NCBI RefSeq assembly: GCF_014236655.1
Contig: NZ_JACMYG010000002.1
Location: 248,001-312,000 of the forward strand
From: Pseudomonas kielensis
GTDB lineage: Bacteria > Pseudomonadota > Gammaproteobacteria > Pseudomonadales > Pseudomonadaceae
Direction of reading: 5' to 3'
Length of the DNA stretch: 64,000 nucleotides
Of this stretch, positions 1-9,474 are shown one piece after another. The notes under the pieces were generated by a model. That model made no database searches. It worked only from the letters and a program-made list of their open reading frames with translations, and was not told the origin of the DNA. Positions within the stretch are counted from its first letter, which is position 1; each line of letters starts with the position of its first letter. Made by a program: the position numbers and the translations under genes.

Positions 1-19
1 TCCTGGGTTTTGACGGTCA

Positions 20-86
20 CCATCGCGGGCAAGCCCGCTCCCACAAAGCATTAAAGAGCTTGTGGGAGCGGGCTTGCCCGCGATGG
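20..86. repeat. REP doublet (inverted pair, REPIN-like)
   Basis: Two copies of a REP core lie in inverted orientation. The left arm reads CATCGCGGGCAAGCCCGCTC, and its reverse complement ends at about 86. A short AT-richer spacer separates them. This is a well-known Pseudomonas palindrome class and sits just 3' of the acyl-CoA dehydrogenase gene. It may act as a transcript-end hairpin for that gene, but no T-tract is evident. Confidence 0.9.
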
Positions 87-96
87 GTTCAGGGTT

Positions 97-1248
97 TTAC
101 AGCAGGTAGTTCTTCAATTCCCGCGCAATCACCATCCGCTGGATCTCACTGGAACCTTCGTAGATCTGGGTGATCCGCGCATCGCGGTAGTAGCGCTCCA
201 CTGGATAATCTTCCAGGTAACCATAACCACCGTGGATCTGGATGGCCGAGGAGCAGACCTTCTCGGCCATTTCCGAGGCAAACAGCTTGGCTTGCGAGGC
301 TTCGGACAGGCAGGGTTTGCCGGCGCTGCGCAGGCGTGCGGCGTGGAGGATCAACAAGCGGGCGGCGTTCAGCCGGGTGTGCATGTCGGCCAGCAGGTTG
401 GCGATGCTCTGGTGCTCGATGATCGGCTTGTCGAACTGCACCCGGTCGCGGGCGTAGGCCAGGGCTGCTTCAAAGGCTGCGCGGGCAATGCCCAGGGCCT
501 GGGCAGCGATGCCGATGCGCCCACCTTCGAGGTTGGACAGCGCAATCGCCAGGCCCTTGCCACGTTCACCCAGCAGGTTGGCTTCGGGGATGACGCAGTT
601 GTTGAGCGTCACCGCGCAGGTGTCGGACGCACGAATGCCCATCTTGTGCTCGCTGCGGTCGACGATGAAGCCCGGGTTGTCGGTGGGTACCAGGAACGCC
701 GACAGGCCTTTCTTGCCCAGCTGCGGGTCAGTAACCGCAAACACGATCGCCAGCTTCGCCCGCTTGCCGTTGCTGACAAATTGCTTGGCGCCGTTGATCA
801 CCCACTGGCCATCGCGCAGTTCGGCGCGGGTGCGCAGGTTGTGCGCCTCGGAACCGGCCTGGGGTTCGGTCAGGCAGAAGCAGCCGATGGTCTGGCCGCT
901 GGCCAGGTCCGCCAGCCAGGTCTGCTTTTGGGCCTCTGTACCGTAGTTCAACACCGGCCCGCAGCCCACCGAGTTGTGGATGCTCATCAAGGCCCCGGTC
1001 GCGCCGTCGCCGGCGGAAATCTCTTCCACTGCCAGGGCATAGGCAACGTAGTCGACATAGGTGCCGCCCCATTCCTCGGGCACCACCATGCCCAGCAGGC
1101 CCAGTTCGCCCATCTTCGCCACCAGGGCGTCGTCGATCCAGCCAGCCTTTTCCCACGCCTGGGCATGGGGTGCGATCTCGCCGCGGGCGAAGTCCCGGGC
1201 CATGTCGCGGATCATCACTTGTTCTTCGCTCAGTTCGATGTCGTGCAT
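97..1248 (-). CDS. Acyl-CoA dehydrogenase (probable isobutyryl-CoA dehydrogenase type)
   Basis: A 383-residue flavoprotein of usual family length. It oxidises an acyl-CoA to the 2-enoyl-CoA and passes electrons to ETF. The FAD-site stretch [13 protein letters not shown] lies at about residues 123-135. The C-terminal YEGSSEIQ motif (Y363-E364) supplies the usual catalytic glutamate of short/branched-chain enzymes. It follows the 3-hydroxyisobutyryl-CoA hydrolase-type gene by 5 bp on the same strand, which points to valine (isobutyryl-CoA) breakdown. Substrate is inferred from context; 2-methylbutyryl-CoA or another short acyl-CoA is possible. The family assignment is secure. Confidence 0.9.
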   Translation of the reverse strand: MHDIELSEEQVMIRDMARDFARGEIAPHAQAWEKAGWIDDALVAKMGELGLLGMVVPEEWGGTYVDYVAYALAVEEISAGDGATGALMSIHNSVGCGPVLNYGTEAQKQTWLADLASGQTIGCFCLTEPQAGSEAHNLRTRAELRDGQWVINGAKQFVSNGKRAKLAIVFAVTDPQLGKKGLSAFLVPTDNPGFIVDRSEHKMGIRASDTCAVTLNNCVIPEANLLGERGKGLAIALSNLEGGRIGIAAQALGIARAAFEAALAYARDRVQFDKPIIEHQSIANLLADMHTRLNAARLLILHAARLRSAGKPCLSEASQAKLFASEMAEKVCSSAIQIHGGYGYLEDYPVERYYRDARITQIYEGSSEIQRMVIARELKNYLL

Positions 1249-1253
1249 GAGAA

Positions 1254-2360
1254 TCAGCTCCCGCTCTGCTCAAAGCCTGTGAAGAAACTGGCCACGTGCT
1301 CGGCGTCCAGGGCCTGGACGGAGGCAGGGTTCCAGCGTGGATTCTTGTCTTTATCGATCAGCAGGGCGCGCACGCCTTCGATCAGGTCGCCGCGGGCGAA
1401 CCATTGGCGGTCCAGGTGCAGCTCCAGGGCAAAGCAGCGTTCCAGGCTCAGTTCGCGGCCGCGACGGAGCATTTCCAGGGTTACGGCCATCGCCAGCGGG
1501 GAACGGGTCTGCAGCAGGTTGGCGGTGTCCAGCGCCCATTGATGACTGTCGGCCACGGTCACGCTGCGCAGTTGTTCGATGATGCTCGGGACGTCCGGCA
1601 GGGCGAAGAAGTGGTCAATGACCGGGCGCAGGGCATGCAGCGGCGGCTCGGGCAGGTGCTGCACCGCCAGTTGGGCCAACAGCCCTTGCAGGTCCTTGAG
1701 TGGCGTATCGTTCCACTGGAGGCTATCCAGGCGCCGGTCCAGCTCGCTCAGTTGCTCGCTGGCCATGTACCAGTCGGCCAGGCCGCAATACAGCGCATCG
1801 GCGGCGCGAATCTGCACCCCGCTGACCCCCAGGTAGATCCCCAATTCGCCCGGGATGCGCGGCAGGAAATAGCTGCCACCCACATCCGGGAAATAGCCAA
1901 TGCCGACTTCCGGCATCGCCAGGCGGCTGCGCTCGGTGACCAGCCGCAGGTCAGCGCCTTGCACCAGGCCCATGCCGCCGCCCAGGACAAAACCGTCCAT
2001 CAGCGCCAGCACCGGTTTACGGTATTGGTGAATAGCCAGGTCGAGGGCGTATTCCTCAACGAAAAAATCTTCGTGCAGGGTGTCGCCGGCCTGGTAGCTG
2101 TCATACAGCGAACGGATGTCGCCGCCGGCGCAGAAGGCTTTTTCGCCGGCGCCGCGCAGCACCACGGCATGCACCTGCGAATCCCGGGCCCAGGCCTCGA
2201 GTTGGCGGTGCAGGGTGCGCACCATGTCCAGGGTCAGGGCATTGAGGCCGGCGGGGCGATTGAGGGTCAGGTGGCCAATATGGTTGCGGACCTCGGCCAG
2301 GACTTCGTTTTGCGTGGCATCCATGGCCTTTACCTGCGTAGATAAAACCTCAGCAGTCAT
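1254..2360 (-). CDS. Enoyl-CoA hydratase/isomerase family; probable 3-hydroxyisobutyryl-CoA hydrolase
   Basis: A 368-residue crotonase-fold protein, longer than a plain enoyl-CoA hydratase (about 260) and matching the 3-hydroxyisobutyryl-CoA hydrolase subgroup. The oxyanion-hole regions [11 protein letters not shown] and [10 protein letters not shown] are clear. The sequence [20 protein letters not shown] is typical of this hydrolase group. The ATG at 2360 follows an AGGGAG ribosome site; M13 is a weaker alternative start. The acyl-CoA dehydrogenase starts 5 bp downstream, so the two probably form an operon for valine-type catabolism and propionyl-CoA precursor formation. Substrate is inferred. 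Confidence 0.85.
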   Translation of the reverse strand: MTAEVLSTQVKAMDATQNEVLAEVRNHIGHLTLNRPAGLNALTLDMVRTLHRQLEAWARDSQVHAVVLRGAGEKAFCAGGDIRSLYDSYQAGDTLHEDFFVEEYALDLAIHQYRKPVLALMDGFVLGGGMGLVQGADLRLVTERSRLAMPEVGIGYFPDVGGSYFLPRIPGELGIYLGVSGVQIRAADALYCGLADWYMASEQLSELDRRLDSLQWNDTPLKDLQGLLAQLAVQHLPEPPLHALRPVIDHFFALPDVPSIIEQLRSVTVADSHQWALDTANLLQTRSPLAMAVTLEMLRRGRELSLERCFALELHLDRQWFARGDLIEGVRALLIDKDKNPRWNPASVQALDAEHVASFFTGFEQSGS

Positions 2361-2844
2361 CGGTAACTCCCTGCTTTTATTGTTCTTTATGGAAATGCCC
2401 GGGCGCGGGCGATCGTCGATCGTAACAGTGCAAATTTGCCATGTACAACCCGGATGAATGCAGGTTAGGTGTGCATTTTTGTAATATCGAAACGGCCGTC
2501 GGCGATATTTTTGAGTGAATAGGGCATTCGCGACAGAATCGGCTGTGAATCGGCCGATGTCAGCCGATCTGCGCTGTTTGCTCAGCCCTTAACGACACCT
2601 CGAAGGCAACGTCTGTTGGCATTCTGGCCACGGGTTTGAAGCCGTCAGCGTCGAGGGTTTCAGGTCGACAGAGGTGCGCGGCCAGGGGTATTTCCTGTAC
2701 AAGTTCACCGTTGAAAATCTGTATGAACGTTTTGACTTGGAACAGGGGCGAGCAGTTGGGGGCTGCGACTATTCTCGACCGGCCAATCAGCGTGAACGTA
2801 TGCAGTAATTTCTATCGGGCCGTTTGAAGTGAGGCAAGACGTAC
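2361..2844. promoter_or_regulatory. Divergent intergenic region between CoA operon and Lrp gene
   Basis: This 484-bp gap separates the minus-strand CoA operon from the plus-strand Lrp-type gene, so it should hold both promoters. A perfect 10-bp palindrome GCAAATTTGC lies at 2430-2439, 70-80 bp upstream of the operon start. The repeat CGATCGTCGATCG is at about 2410. Either could be an Lrp-family site. No gene longer than about 60 codons looks credible here. Confidence 0.4.
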
Positions 2845-3327
2845 ATGGCGGATATCCGCGATCTGTCGATTGTGCTTGATCGTATCGACCAGGCAATTAT
2901 CGAGGTGCTGCGCCACGATGGGCGCATCACCTATCAAAAGCTGTCCGAGCTCGTGCACCTGACACCCAGGCCCTGCCTTGAACGGGTGCGTAAACTCGAG
3001 CAGTTGGGGGTGATTCGTGGCTACGGGGCGATTCTCGACGAGAAAAAACTGACCCCCGGCCTGTCATTGCTGGTGCTGGTGGCATTGTCGAACCAGAGTG
3101 GCCGCGCCGCGCAAAAGGCCTTCGAAGCCAAGGTCCGGGCCTGCCCACAAGTGCTGGAATGCCAACTGATCAGCGGCGCCTTCGACTACAGCCTGCGCAT
3201 GCGTTGTCGCGACATGGAGCACTATCGGGTCCTGACCGAAGTCTGGTTCGACGACCCGGAGTTGCACATCGACAAACTGGTCAGCCACCCCGAACTGGCG
3301 ATGGTCAAGACCTCGACCCTGGGCTGA
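2845..3327 (+). CDS. Lrp/AsnC family transcriptional regulator
   Basis: 160 residues, the usual length for the family. An N-terminal helix-turn-helix (about 12-60, with LDRIDQAIIEVLRHDGRITY then the recognition region) is followed by a C-terminal RAM ligand domain. The GAGG about 12 bp upstream supports the ATG at 2845. Divergent orientation from the branched-chain acyl-CoA genes suggests it regulates them in response to an amino acid or derivative, as BkdR does for branched-chain keto acid genes in pseudomonads. That target is inference. Its stop lies 1 bp from the convergent HPP gene stop. Confidence 0.92.
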   Translation: MADIRDLSIVLDRIDQAIIEVLRHDGRITYQKLSELVHLTPRPCLERVRKLEQLGVIRGYGAILDEKKLTPGLSLLVLVALSNQSGRAAQKAFEAKVRACPQVLECQLISGAFDYSLRMRCRDMEHYRVLTEVWFDDPELHIDKLVSHPELAMVKTSTLG

Positions 3328-3328
3328 T

Positions 3329-4036
3329 TCAGCCTTGGCCGCTCAGTACCTGGCCGATGCTGCGACGCTTGGCGTGACGCTCGCTGGCATGGATCAACTG
3401 TTCGAGGTCTTCGGGGGTGACGTCGAAGAAGGCCTCAAGCTCGGCCAGCGCGGCCTTCAGGTCTTCGGCGGTGATGGCCTGGCTGTCGGTGGGCGGGTGG
3501 TCCGCCGGGATCATTGGTACAGGCTCGGCGGGGCGCTTGGGGTAACGAATGCGGGTCAGGTTGTTGTACCCCAGGGCGCTCAGCAGCAGGGTCGATGCGC
3601 CCAGCATCACCGGGGCCAGCGCCTGCCAGTCAAGGGCGATGGTTGCCGGATCCGCCAGCACCATCAGCAGTGCCAGGGCCCCGGCCGGTGGGTGCAGGCA
3701 ACGTAACCAGCACATCAGGATCAAGCCCATGCCGGCCGCGAGGCAAGCACTGGCCAGGGTTCGTCCCAGCACGTGAGCCACCAGCAACGCCATCACGGTG
3801 GCACACAGGTAGCCACCGATGATTGACCACGGCTGGGCCAGGGCACCGGATGACACGGCGAATAACAGCACTGCCGACGCTCCCAGGGGGCCGATCAAGT
3901 GCAGGGCAATCGGCATGCCGAAGACCTGGGCACAGACCCAGACACTCAGCAGCGTGCCCAGCGACATGCCGATGGCCGCGCGGCTCCATTCGGTCGGGCG
4001 AGTGTTGATGGCAGCAGGAATCCAGCGAGCGAACAT
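3329..4036 (-). CDS. HPP family integral membrane protein
   Basis: With the start at 4036 (MFARWIPAAINTRP) the protein has 235 residues. Upstream codons to 4138 are open but look non-coding. The N-terminal two thirds hold about four hydrophobic segments and the HPP signature LHPPAGALALL. The C-terminal about 70 residues form a soluble acidic tail (ALAELEAFFDVTPEDLEQL). HPP proteins are bacterial membrane proteins of poorly known function; some plant relatives act in nitrite transport into plastids. No partner gene is adjacent. It is convergent with the Lrp gene. Confidence 0.85.
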   Translation of the reverse strand: MFARWIPAAINTRPTEWSRAAIGMSLGTLLSVWVCAQVFGMPIALHLIGPLGASAVLLFAVSSGALAQPWSIIGGYLCATVMALLVAHVLGRTLASACLAAGMGLILMCWLRCLHPPAGALALLMVLADPATIALDWQALAPVMLGASTLLLSALGYNNLTRIRYPKRPAEPVPMIPADHPPTDSQAITAEDLKAALAELEAFFDVTPEDLEQLIHASERHAKRRSIGQVLSGQG

Positions 4037-4131
4037 GGGCAGAACGGTCCAGTGGTGAAGGGCAGGCAAAAAGAAGGGCTTGGCTGGTTCTCCAGCAAGC
4101 CCTTTAAGCGTTCCAACATTTGGGGGAGGAA

Positions 4132-4198
4132 CCGGCACAGTGTGCCGGCCAACGTGCCGCCTGACAAATTCATATTAATGAGCTTTAAGTTCATTAAT
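4132..4198. promoter_or_regulatory. Two palindromes upstream of HPP gene
   Basis: The 249-bp gap 4037-4285 holds a 17-bp perfect inverted repeat CCGGCACA-G-TGTGCCGG (4132-4148). It also holds an AT-rich inverted repeat ATTAATGA/TCATTAAT (4174-4198, 9-bp loop). The second resembles an operator. The gap would include the HPP promoter and the 3' end of the acetyltransferase gene. No binding protein can be named. Confidence 0.4.
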
Positions 4199-4285
4199 GT
4201 TGAAGTTAAATCCCCCGGCGTGCACTCAGGCCACACAGGCAACCGCCGATTACGGCCGGTGCGCCGAGCCTGCAACGGTTTGTCG

Positions 4286-4807
4286 CTAGAGGCGCAAGTC
4301 CAGGCGCATGGCGCAGCGCCGATGACGGGGCAGGCCGTGGGCCGCTTCCGCGTCCAGCCGTTGCTGCAGGTGGGGATCGATCTGCTGTGCTGCCAGGGTG
4401 GCAAAACCACAGCGCCGATAGAACGGCTCGTTCCAGGGTAATTCACGGAAGGTGGTCAGGGTCACTGCCAACAACCCCTGGTCCCGGGCATGCTCGATCG
4501 CCGCCTGCAACAGCCGGCGACCCAAGCCCTGGCCCTGGGCCGAACGTCCGACCGACAGCTCCTGGACATGCAGTTGGCGGCCCTCCACAGCCGCGCTGAG
4601 AAAACCGACAATACCCCCATCCGCCGCCTCGACCACCCACACCGGGGATGTTGCGATGTGCTGGCGATGTTCAGGGCCACTGATCACCGCGGCGTCGACC
4701 AGCCAGGCCAGCTCCGGGTCTTGGGCAAACAGGCGTGCCGCTGAGCGCTCGATGTCGGGTAGGGCGTCGGCATCATCGACGTGGGCTCGACGCAGGGAAT
4801 AGGTCAT
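4286..4807 (-). CDS. GNAT family N-acetyltransferase
   Basis: 173 residues with the acetyl-CoA-binding motif A (LSVGRSAQGQGLGRRLL, QGQGLG at 91-96) and a later FYRRCGF motif B. This is the standard single-domain GNAT layout. The likely reaction is transfer of acetyl from acetyl-CoA to an amine; the substrate is unknown. It lies 9 bp downstream of ugd on the same strand, so it may be read as the last gene of the arn operon. Nothing in the sequence links it to lipid A. Confidence 0.88.
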   Translation of the reverse strand: MTYSLRRAHVDDADALPDIERSAARLFAQDPELAWLVDAAVISGPEHRQHIATSPVWVVEAADGGIVGFLSAAVEGRQLHVQELSVGRSAQGQGLGRRLLQAAIEHARDQGLLAVTLTTFRELPWNEPFYRRCGFATLAAQQIDPHLQQRLDAEAAHGLPRHRRCAMRLDLRL

Positions 4808-4816
4808 GGCGACGGC

Positions 4817-6196
4817 CTAGGCGATGGCCGCTGCAGCGGGCCACTGCTGCTGCGGCATCGGCAGATGGCAGGACTCGCCGCGCCCCATCGGGAAGTACTT
4901 GAAGCCATTGCGCGCCAGGCGTTCGGCGTCGTACAGGTTGCGCCCGTCGAAAATCACCGGCGCCTTCAGGCGCTGCTGGATCAACTCGAAGTCGGGGGCC
5001 TTGAACTGCTGCCATTCGGTGCAGATGATCAACGCGTCAGCGTCCTTGAGGACTGATTCTGGCGTGCCCATCAGCATCAGCCGGGTCTCGTTCGGGTACA
5101 GCTTCTGGGTTTCCTGCATGGCTTCTGGGTCGAAAGCGCTGACCGATGCGCCCGCTGCCCACAACGCCTCCATCAAGACGCGACTCGGGGCGTCCCGCAT
5201 GTCGTCGGTATTGGGCTTGAATGCCAGCCCCCAGAGGGCGAAAGTCTTGCCGGCCAGGTTGCCGTTGTAGAACGCGTTGATCCGCTCGAACAGCTTGTGT
5301 TTTTGCCGTTCGTTGATCGCTTCCACCGCTTGCAGCAGGTCGCTGGAGCAATTGGCTTGCTGGGCGCTGTGAATCAAGGCCCGCATGTCTTTGGGGAAGC
5401 ACGAGCCGCCATAACCACAGCCGGGGTAGATGAAGTGATAGCCGATACGCTGGTCGGCGCCGATGCCCAGGCGCACCGACTCAATGTCGGCCCCCAGGTG
5501 TTCGGCCAGTTCGGCGATCTGGTTGATGAAGCTGATCTTGGTCGCAAGCATGCAGTTGGCGGCGTACTTGGTCAGTTCGGCGCTGCGCAGGTCCATGAAC
5601 AGGATGCGATCGTGGTTGCGGTTGAACGGCGCATAGAGGTCGCGCATCACTTCGCGGACTTCGTCACTGTCGCAGCCGACAATGATCCGGTCGGGACGCC
5701 GGCAGTCGGCGACCGCCGAGCCTTCCTTGAGAAACTCGGGGTTGGAGACGATATCGAACTTCAGGCTGCGCCCGCCTGCGTGCAACTGGCGTTCAATGTG
5801 CGCGCGCAGCGTGTCGCCAGTGCCCACGGGCACGGTGGATTTCTCGGCGAGGATCAGCGGCTGCTGGCGGTGGCGGGCCACTGCATCGCCGACTGACAAC
5901 ACATAGCGCAGGTCGGCCGCACCCTCGTCGTCGGACGGCGTGCCCACGGCGATGAACAGCACCCGGCAGTGCTCGATGGCGAGTTTTTCGTCGGTGCTGA
6001 AATGCAGCCGTCCAGATTCCAGCCCTTCACGTACCAGGCTGGCCAGCCCCGGTTCGAAAATGCTCACATGCCCTTGCTGCAGCAGCGCAATCTTTTGCTC
6101 ATCGATGTCCATGCAGACCACATCGTGGCCCACTTCGGCCAGCACGGCAGCCTGGACCAGGCCCACGTAGCCACTCCCGATTACACTGATTTTCAT
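4817..6196 (-). CDS. ugd: UDP-glucose 6-dehydrogenase
   Basis: 459 residues. It makes UDP-glucuronate from UDP-glucose with two NAD+, feeding ArnA. The N-terminal Rossmann motif GSGYVG lies at 7-12. The catalytic cysteine is C266 in [14 protein letters not shown]-terminal UDP-binding domain is present. The ATG at 6196 overlaps the arnF stop by ATGA, giving translational coupling. Its place at the end of arnC-A-D-T-E-F is the usual pseudomonad arrangement, so the symbol is well supported by context. Confidence 0.95.
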   Translation of the reverse strand: MKISVIGSGYVGLVQAAVLAEVGHDVVCMDIDEQKIALLQQGHVSIFEPGLASLVREGLESGRLHFSTDEKLAIEHCRVLFIAVGTPSDDEGAADLRYVLSVGDAVARHRQQPLILAEKSTVPVGTGDTLRAHIERQLHAGGRSLKFDIVSNPEFLKEGSAVADCRRPDRIIVGCDSDEVREVMRDLYAPFNRNHDRILFMDLRSAELTKYAANCMLATKISFINQIAELAEHLGADIESVRLGIGADQRIGYHFIYPGCGYGGSCFPKDMRALIHSAQQANCSSDLLQAVEAINERQKHKLFERINAFYNGNLAGKTFALWGLAFKPNTDDMRDAPSRVLMEALWAAGASVSAFDPEAMQETQKLYPNETRLMLMGTPESVLKDADALIICTEWQQFKAPDFELIQQRLKAPVIFDGRNLYDAERLARNGFKYFPMGRGESCHLPMPQQQWPAAAAIA

Positions 6197-6606
6197 GAGG
6201 CATTCCTGAGGTCTGAAGTACGGTTGCTGCGCGAATTGATGGTAATGACTCCGAGGATGACCAGGGCCACCCCCAGGGAGCGGGACAGGCTGAAGTCTTC
6301 GTTGAACAGTGGCAGGCTGGCCGCCAGCAGGTAGACCAGGGCGTAGCTGATGCTCAGCAGTGAGTAGGCGCGTCCCAGCGGTACGTCACGCAAGGCCAGC
6401 AGCCAGCAGAGCATCGACAGCCCATAGGCGAGGATGGCGCTCAGCACCACTGCCACCGCGAAGGGGTCGACCGTGCCGTCGTGCAGGGCCGTCCACCACT
6501 GCGATGGCAGGGGCAGATGGCTCATGCTCCAGCGCATGCCCAACTGGGCCGTGCTGACCAGCACCACGCTGGTCATCGCAAAACCCATTCCACGACCCAG
6601 GCTCAT
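6193..6606 (-). CDS. arnF: 4-amino-4-deoxy-L-arabinose-phosphoundecaprenol flippase subunit ArnF
   Basis: About 137 residues from the ATG at 6606 (MSLGRGMGF), with four predicted membrane segments of the EamA/SMR fold. ArnE and ArnF form the flippase that moves undecaprenyl-phosphate-L-Ara4N to the periplasmic face. The start overlaps the arnE stop and the stop overlaps the ugd start, both as ATGA. An open extension upstream to 6660 lies inside arnE and is not used. Size, topology and order all fit ArnF; sequence alone would only say small EamA-type transporter. Confidence 0.9.
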   Translation of the reverse strand: MSLGRGMGFAMTSVVLVSTAQLGMRWSMSHLPLPSQWWTALHDGTVDPFAVAVVLSAILAYGLSMLCWLLALRDVPLGRAYSLLSISYALVYLLAASLPLFNEDFSLSRSLGVALVILGVITINSRSNRTSDLRNAS

Positions 6607-6947
6607 AGTTGCCTCCCGAGCAGAATCACCCCGGCGATCACCAGGGCGACGCCGATCCAATGCTGGCGGTCGATCGCTTCATGGAACACGAAGCGGGCCA
6701 CCAGGGTGATCAGGACAAAATTCAGGCTCAGCATCGGGTAAGCCACCCCGACATCGAGCTGTTGCAGCACCAGCAACCACACCAGCAGGCCCAGGCCCAG
6801 GCTCGCCAGCGCCAGCCACAGCCAGGGCGAACGCAGTTTGTCGAGCAGTGCCGAAGGCCGGTCACGCCAGCTTTCCACGGCGTATTTCTGCGCCACCTGG
6901 CCCAGGCAAGTCAGCAGGCAGGCGACCCCGATCAGTATCAGGCTCAT
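6603..6947 (-). CDS. arnE: 4-amino-4-deoxy-L-arabinose-phosphoundecaprenol flippase subunit ArnE
   Basis: 114 residues with four hydrophobic segments and a typical SMR/EamA end ([17 protein letters not shown]). It is the partner of ArnF in flipping lipid-linked L-Ara4N across the inner membrane. It overlaps arnT by ATGA upstream and arnF downstream. The N-terminus ([21 protein letters not shown]) has the family GQ in the first helix. Gene order arnT-arnE-arnF supports the assignment. Confidence 0.9.
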   Translation of the reverse strand: MSLILIGVACLLTCLGQVAQKYAVESWRDRPSALLDKLRSPWLWLALASLGLGLLVWLLVLQQLDVGVAYPMLSLNFVLITLVARFVFHEAIDRQHWIGVALVIAGVILLGRQL

Positions 6948-8590
6948 GGCTGACTCTTGGGGAAAATCAGGATCACCAGATTGCCTTGGTCATAACGTTT
7001 GAAGTCCTGGGGCAACATGTCGATTTCGTAGTGCTCCTGGCCATTGATCCGCATGACGACGCCCACCTGGCCTTGCTGGCGGGCTTCGCTCATCCATTGC
7101 GGGACCTTGAGGAAGTCCACCCGGCGATGCAGGGTGTCAGGATAAGCCAGACCATATTTCACTTCGCCTACGGTGTTGTACAGCGCCACGTCCGGGCGGT
7201 TGAGGCGCCAGGCCAGGGCCGAGGCGGCGCCCAGGTCGTTACTCAACAGGCGGGTACTCTGGCTGAGCTCCTGCAGATGGTCGTTGATGAACTGGTCCGG
7301 GGTCTTGTTGTAGACCACCGAGTTCGGCAGGCCGGCCGGCAGCAGGGCGACGAACAGCCAACTGCCCAGTACCGGCGCGGCCCACAGTCGCAAGGGTCGC
7401 AGCGCCTGCAGGGCGTTGCACAGCAGCCAGCCGATCACGGCAACGCTGACCAGCGCCAGGTGCTCGGGTTCGTTGTTGTACAGCGGTTTCTTGATCTGGA
7501 AATACACCAGCGCCAGCAGCACCAAACCACCGAGTGCCAGATTGAGCGCAGCGTTGATGCGGATGACCCGGGTCTGGCGGTTTCTCAAGCGATCCACCAG
7601 GGCATCGCCCATCAACAGCGCCAGCGGCAACAGGCAGGGGAAGATGTAACTCGGCAATTTGCCCTTGGCCAAGCTGAAGAAGGCCAGTGGTAGCAGCAGC
7701 CACAGCAGCAGGAAGCCGATGCTGGCCTGGCGCCGGTTTTGCCAGGCCTGGCGCAGGGCGACCGGCAACAATGCGACCCACGGCAGGCTGAACGCCAGCA
7801 ACAGCGGCAAGTAGTACCACCAGGGCTCCGAGTGCTGGGCATCGGCACCGGCAAACCGGCGGATGTGTTCATGCCAGAAGAAGAAATTCCAGAAGTCCGG
7901 CTCCTGGGCATGCACCGCCAATGCCCAGGGCAAGCTCACCAGCACCGCGACCACCACGGCCACGCCGCCGTAGGTCAGCAGTTCACGCAAGCGCTTTTGC
8001 CAGGCCATGTAGGGTAGGGCGATCAGCACCGGCAGCAGCCAGGCGAGGAAGCCCTTGGTCATGAAACCCATGCCGCAGGCCAGGCCGGTCAGGGCCCAGT
8101 AGCCCAGGCGGGCGCGGGGTGTCTGGCTGTCAAAGGCCAGCCACAACGCCACCAGGCTCAGGTTGACCCAGAAGGTGAATTGCGGATCGAGGTTGGCGTA
8201 GCCACCCTGGCCGACCACCACACACAAACTCATGTAGAGCAAGGCGCAGGTCAGGCTCTTGCGTGGGTCGCTCCATAGGCGCCGGGCAATCAGGTAGGTC
8301 AGCACGATGCTCAGGCCAGTGCTCAGGGCCGAGGCCACGCGCACACCAAACAGGTTGTCGCCAAACAGCGCCTGGCCCAGGGCGATCATCCAGTAACCGG
8401 CCACCGGTTTTTCGAAATAGCGGATGCCCATGAAATGGGGGGAGGCCCAGTTCCCGGTCAGGAGCATTTCCTGGCTGATCTGGGCGTAGCGGGTTTCGTC
8501 GGGAATCCACAGGCCGTGGGACGTCATCGGCAGCAGGTAGAACAGGCCGAAAGCCAGCAACAATAACGGCAGTATCCAGCGTCTGCTCAT
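6944..8590 (-). CDS. arnT: Undecaprenyl phosphate-L-Ara4N transferase ArnT
   Basis: 548 residues, the usual ArnT (GT83, PMT-like) length. About a dozen membrane segments are followed by a periplasmic C-terminal domain. The first periplasmic loop carries the family's catalytic region [16 protein letters not shown] with its conserved Asp-Glu. It moves L-Ara4N from the lipid carrier onto lipid A phosphates in the periplasm, lowering negative charge and raising polymyxin resistance. It overlaps arnD and arnE by ATGA. It appears intact, but its donor may not be made because arnB is broken. Confidence 0.95.
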   Translation of the reverse strand: MSRRWILPLLLLAFGLFYLLPMTSHGLWIPDETRYAQISQEMLLTGNWASPHFMGIRYFEKPVAGYWMIALGQALFGDNLFGVRVASALSTGLSIVLTYLIARRLWSDPRKSLTCALLYMSLCVVVGQGGYANLDPQFTFWVNLSLVALWLAFDSQTPRARLGYWALTGLACGMGFMTKGFLAWLLPVLIALPYMAWQKRLRELLTYGGVAVVVAVLVSLPWALAVHAQEPDFWNFFFWHEHIRRFAGADAQHSEPWWYYLPLLLAFSLPWVALLPVALRQAWQNRRQASIGFLLLWLLLPLAFFSLAKGKLPSYIFPCLLPLALLMGDALVDRLRNRQTRVIRINAALNLALGGLVLLALVYFQIKKPLYNNEPEHLALVSVAVIGWLLCNALQALRPLRLWAAPVLGSWLFVALLPAGLPNSVVYNKTPDQFINDHLQELSQSTRLLSNDLGAASALAWRLNRPDVALYNTVGEVKYGLAYPDTLHRRVDFLKVPQWMSEARQQGQVGVVMRINGQEHYEIDMLPQDFKRYDQGNLVILIFPKSQP

Positions 8591-9474
8591 GCGCCTTGCA
8601 CCCCCAGCCAGCCTTCACGGCCGGCCAGCGTGCCCCGCAGGACCCGCCCCGCAGGCAGGGTGTCCAGCGCATCGGGCAGCAAGTTGCCCAAGGGCTGGAA
8701 GTCGATGTCGCGCATGCGCGCTTGCACCAGCAATTGACGGAAATGCTCAGCCATCAGAATCCCTTCTACCTCTGCATGTACGGTGTAGACGTTCAGCTGC
8801 GAGGGGCTGAATCGGTCCAGAATGAATGGGTTGAACCCGTCGGCGGCCACCAGCGGGCCGACCACTTCGTCGAACGTCGGCAAATCCACCGGAATCTGTG
8901 GGGTGCCGAGACTGCCGTCGGCCAGGCGCGGACGAAACAGGCTGTGCCCCCGGCAATCACTGTTGTAGCGAAAAGCAAAATCCTGCTTGGCCGCAATCAC
9001 CCGCTCATCGGCACGCCAGCCGGCGGCGGCCGAACAGTCCACGGCCTGGCCGAGAATATCGCTGAGGCAGTCGACGCCTCGGCGGATCTGCTGGCTCAAC
9101 TGTGCATCGCTCCAGCGCCCGGCATTGGCCTGCCAGCCGTGGTGGTCCCAGGCATGCAGGCCAATTTCATGGCCGGCGTCCGCAGCCCGGCGCATCAGGT
9201 GCCCCAGGTCACGACCGATGGGCTTGCCGGGCCAGGCGGTACCCGCCAGCAGAATGTCCCAGCCGTACAGGCCGGCGGCATTGGAACGCAACATTTTCCA
9301 GAGGAACTGTGGGCGGATCAGGCGCCACAGGTGGCGCCCCATGTTATCCGGGCCAACGCTGAAGAAAAACGTCGCCTTGACCTGCGCCTCATCCAGCATG
9401 TCGAGCAACCGGGGCACGCCTTCGCGGGTGCCCCGGTACGTATCGACATCGATTCGAAGGCCTGCCTGCATCAA
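8587..9474 (-). CDS. arnD: 4-deoxy-4-formamido-L-arabinose-phosphoundecaprenol deformylase ArnD
   Basis: 295 residues of the NodB-type polysaccharide deacetylase fold. The N-terminal RIDVDTYRG supplies the catalytic and metal aspartates (D9/D11). [12 protein letters not shown] supplies metal-binding histidines. ArnD removes the formyl group from undecaprenyl-phosphate-L-Ara4FN on the cytoplasmic side. It overlaps arnA upstream (9471-9474) and arnT downstream by ATGA. It looks intact. Confidence 0.94.
   Translation of the reverse strand: MMQAGLRIDVDTYRGTREGVPRLLDMLDEAQVKATFFFSVGPDNMGRHLWRLIRPQFLWKMLRSNAAGLYGWDILLAGTAWPGKPIGRDLGHLMRRAADAGHEIGLHAWDHHGWQANAGRWSDAQLSQQIRRGVDCLSDILGQAVDCSAAAGWRADERVIAAKQDFAFRYNSDCRGHSLFRPRLADGSLGTPQIPVDLPTFDEVVGPLVAADGFNPFILDRFSPSQLNVYTVHAEVEGILMAEHFRQLLVQARMRDIDFQPLGNLLPDALDTLPAGRVLRGTLAGREGWLGVQGA

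Noticed and set aside
232..1542. Plus-strand open frame of 436 codons opposite the acyl-CoA dehydrogenase and hydrolase genes
   Set aside because: It is antisense to two well-supported enzymes, has no recognisable domain and low-complexity Gly/Ala/Gln composition typical of high-GC shadow frames.
2636..2827. 63-codon plus-strand frame before the Lrp gene
   Set aside because: No ribosome site, no domain, and an antisense frame of equal length overlaps it.
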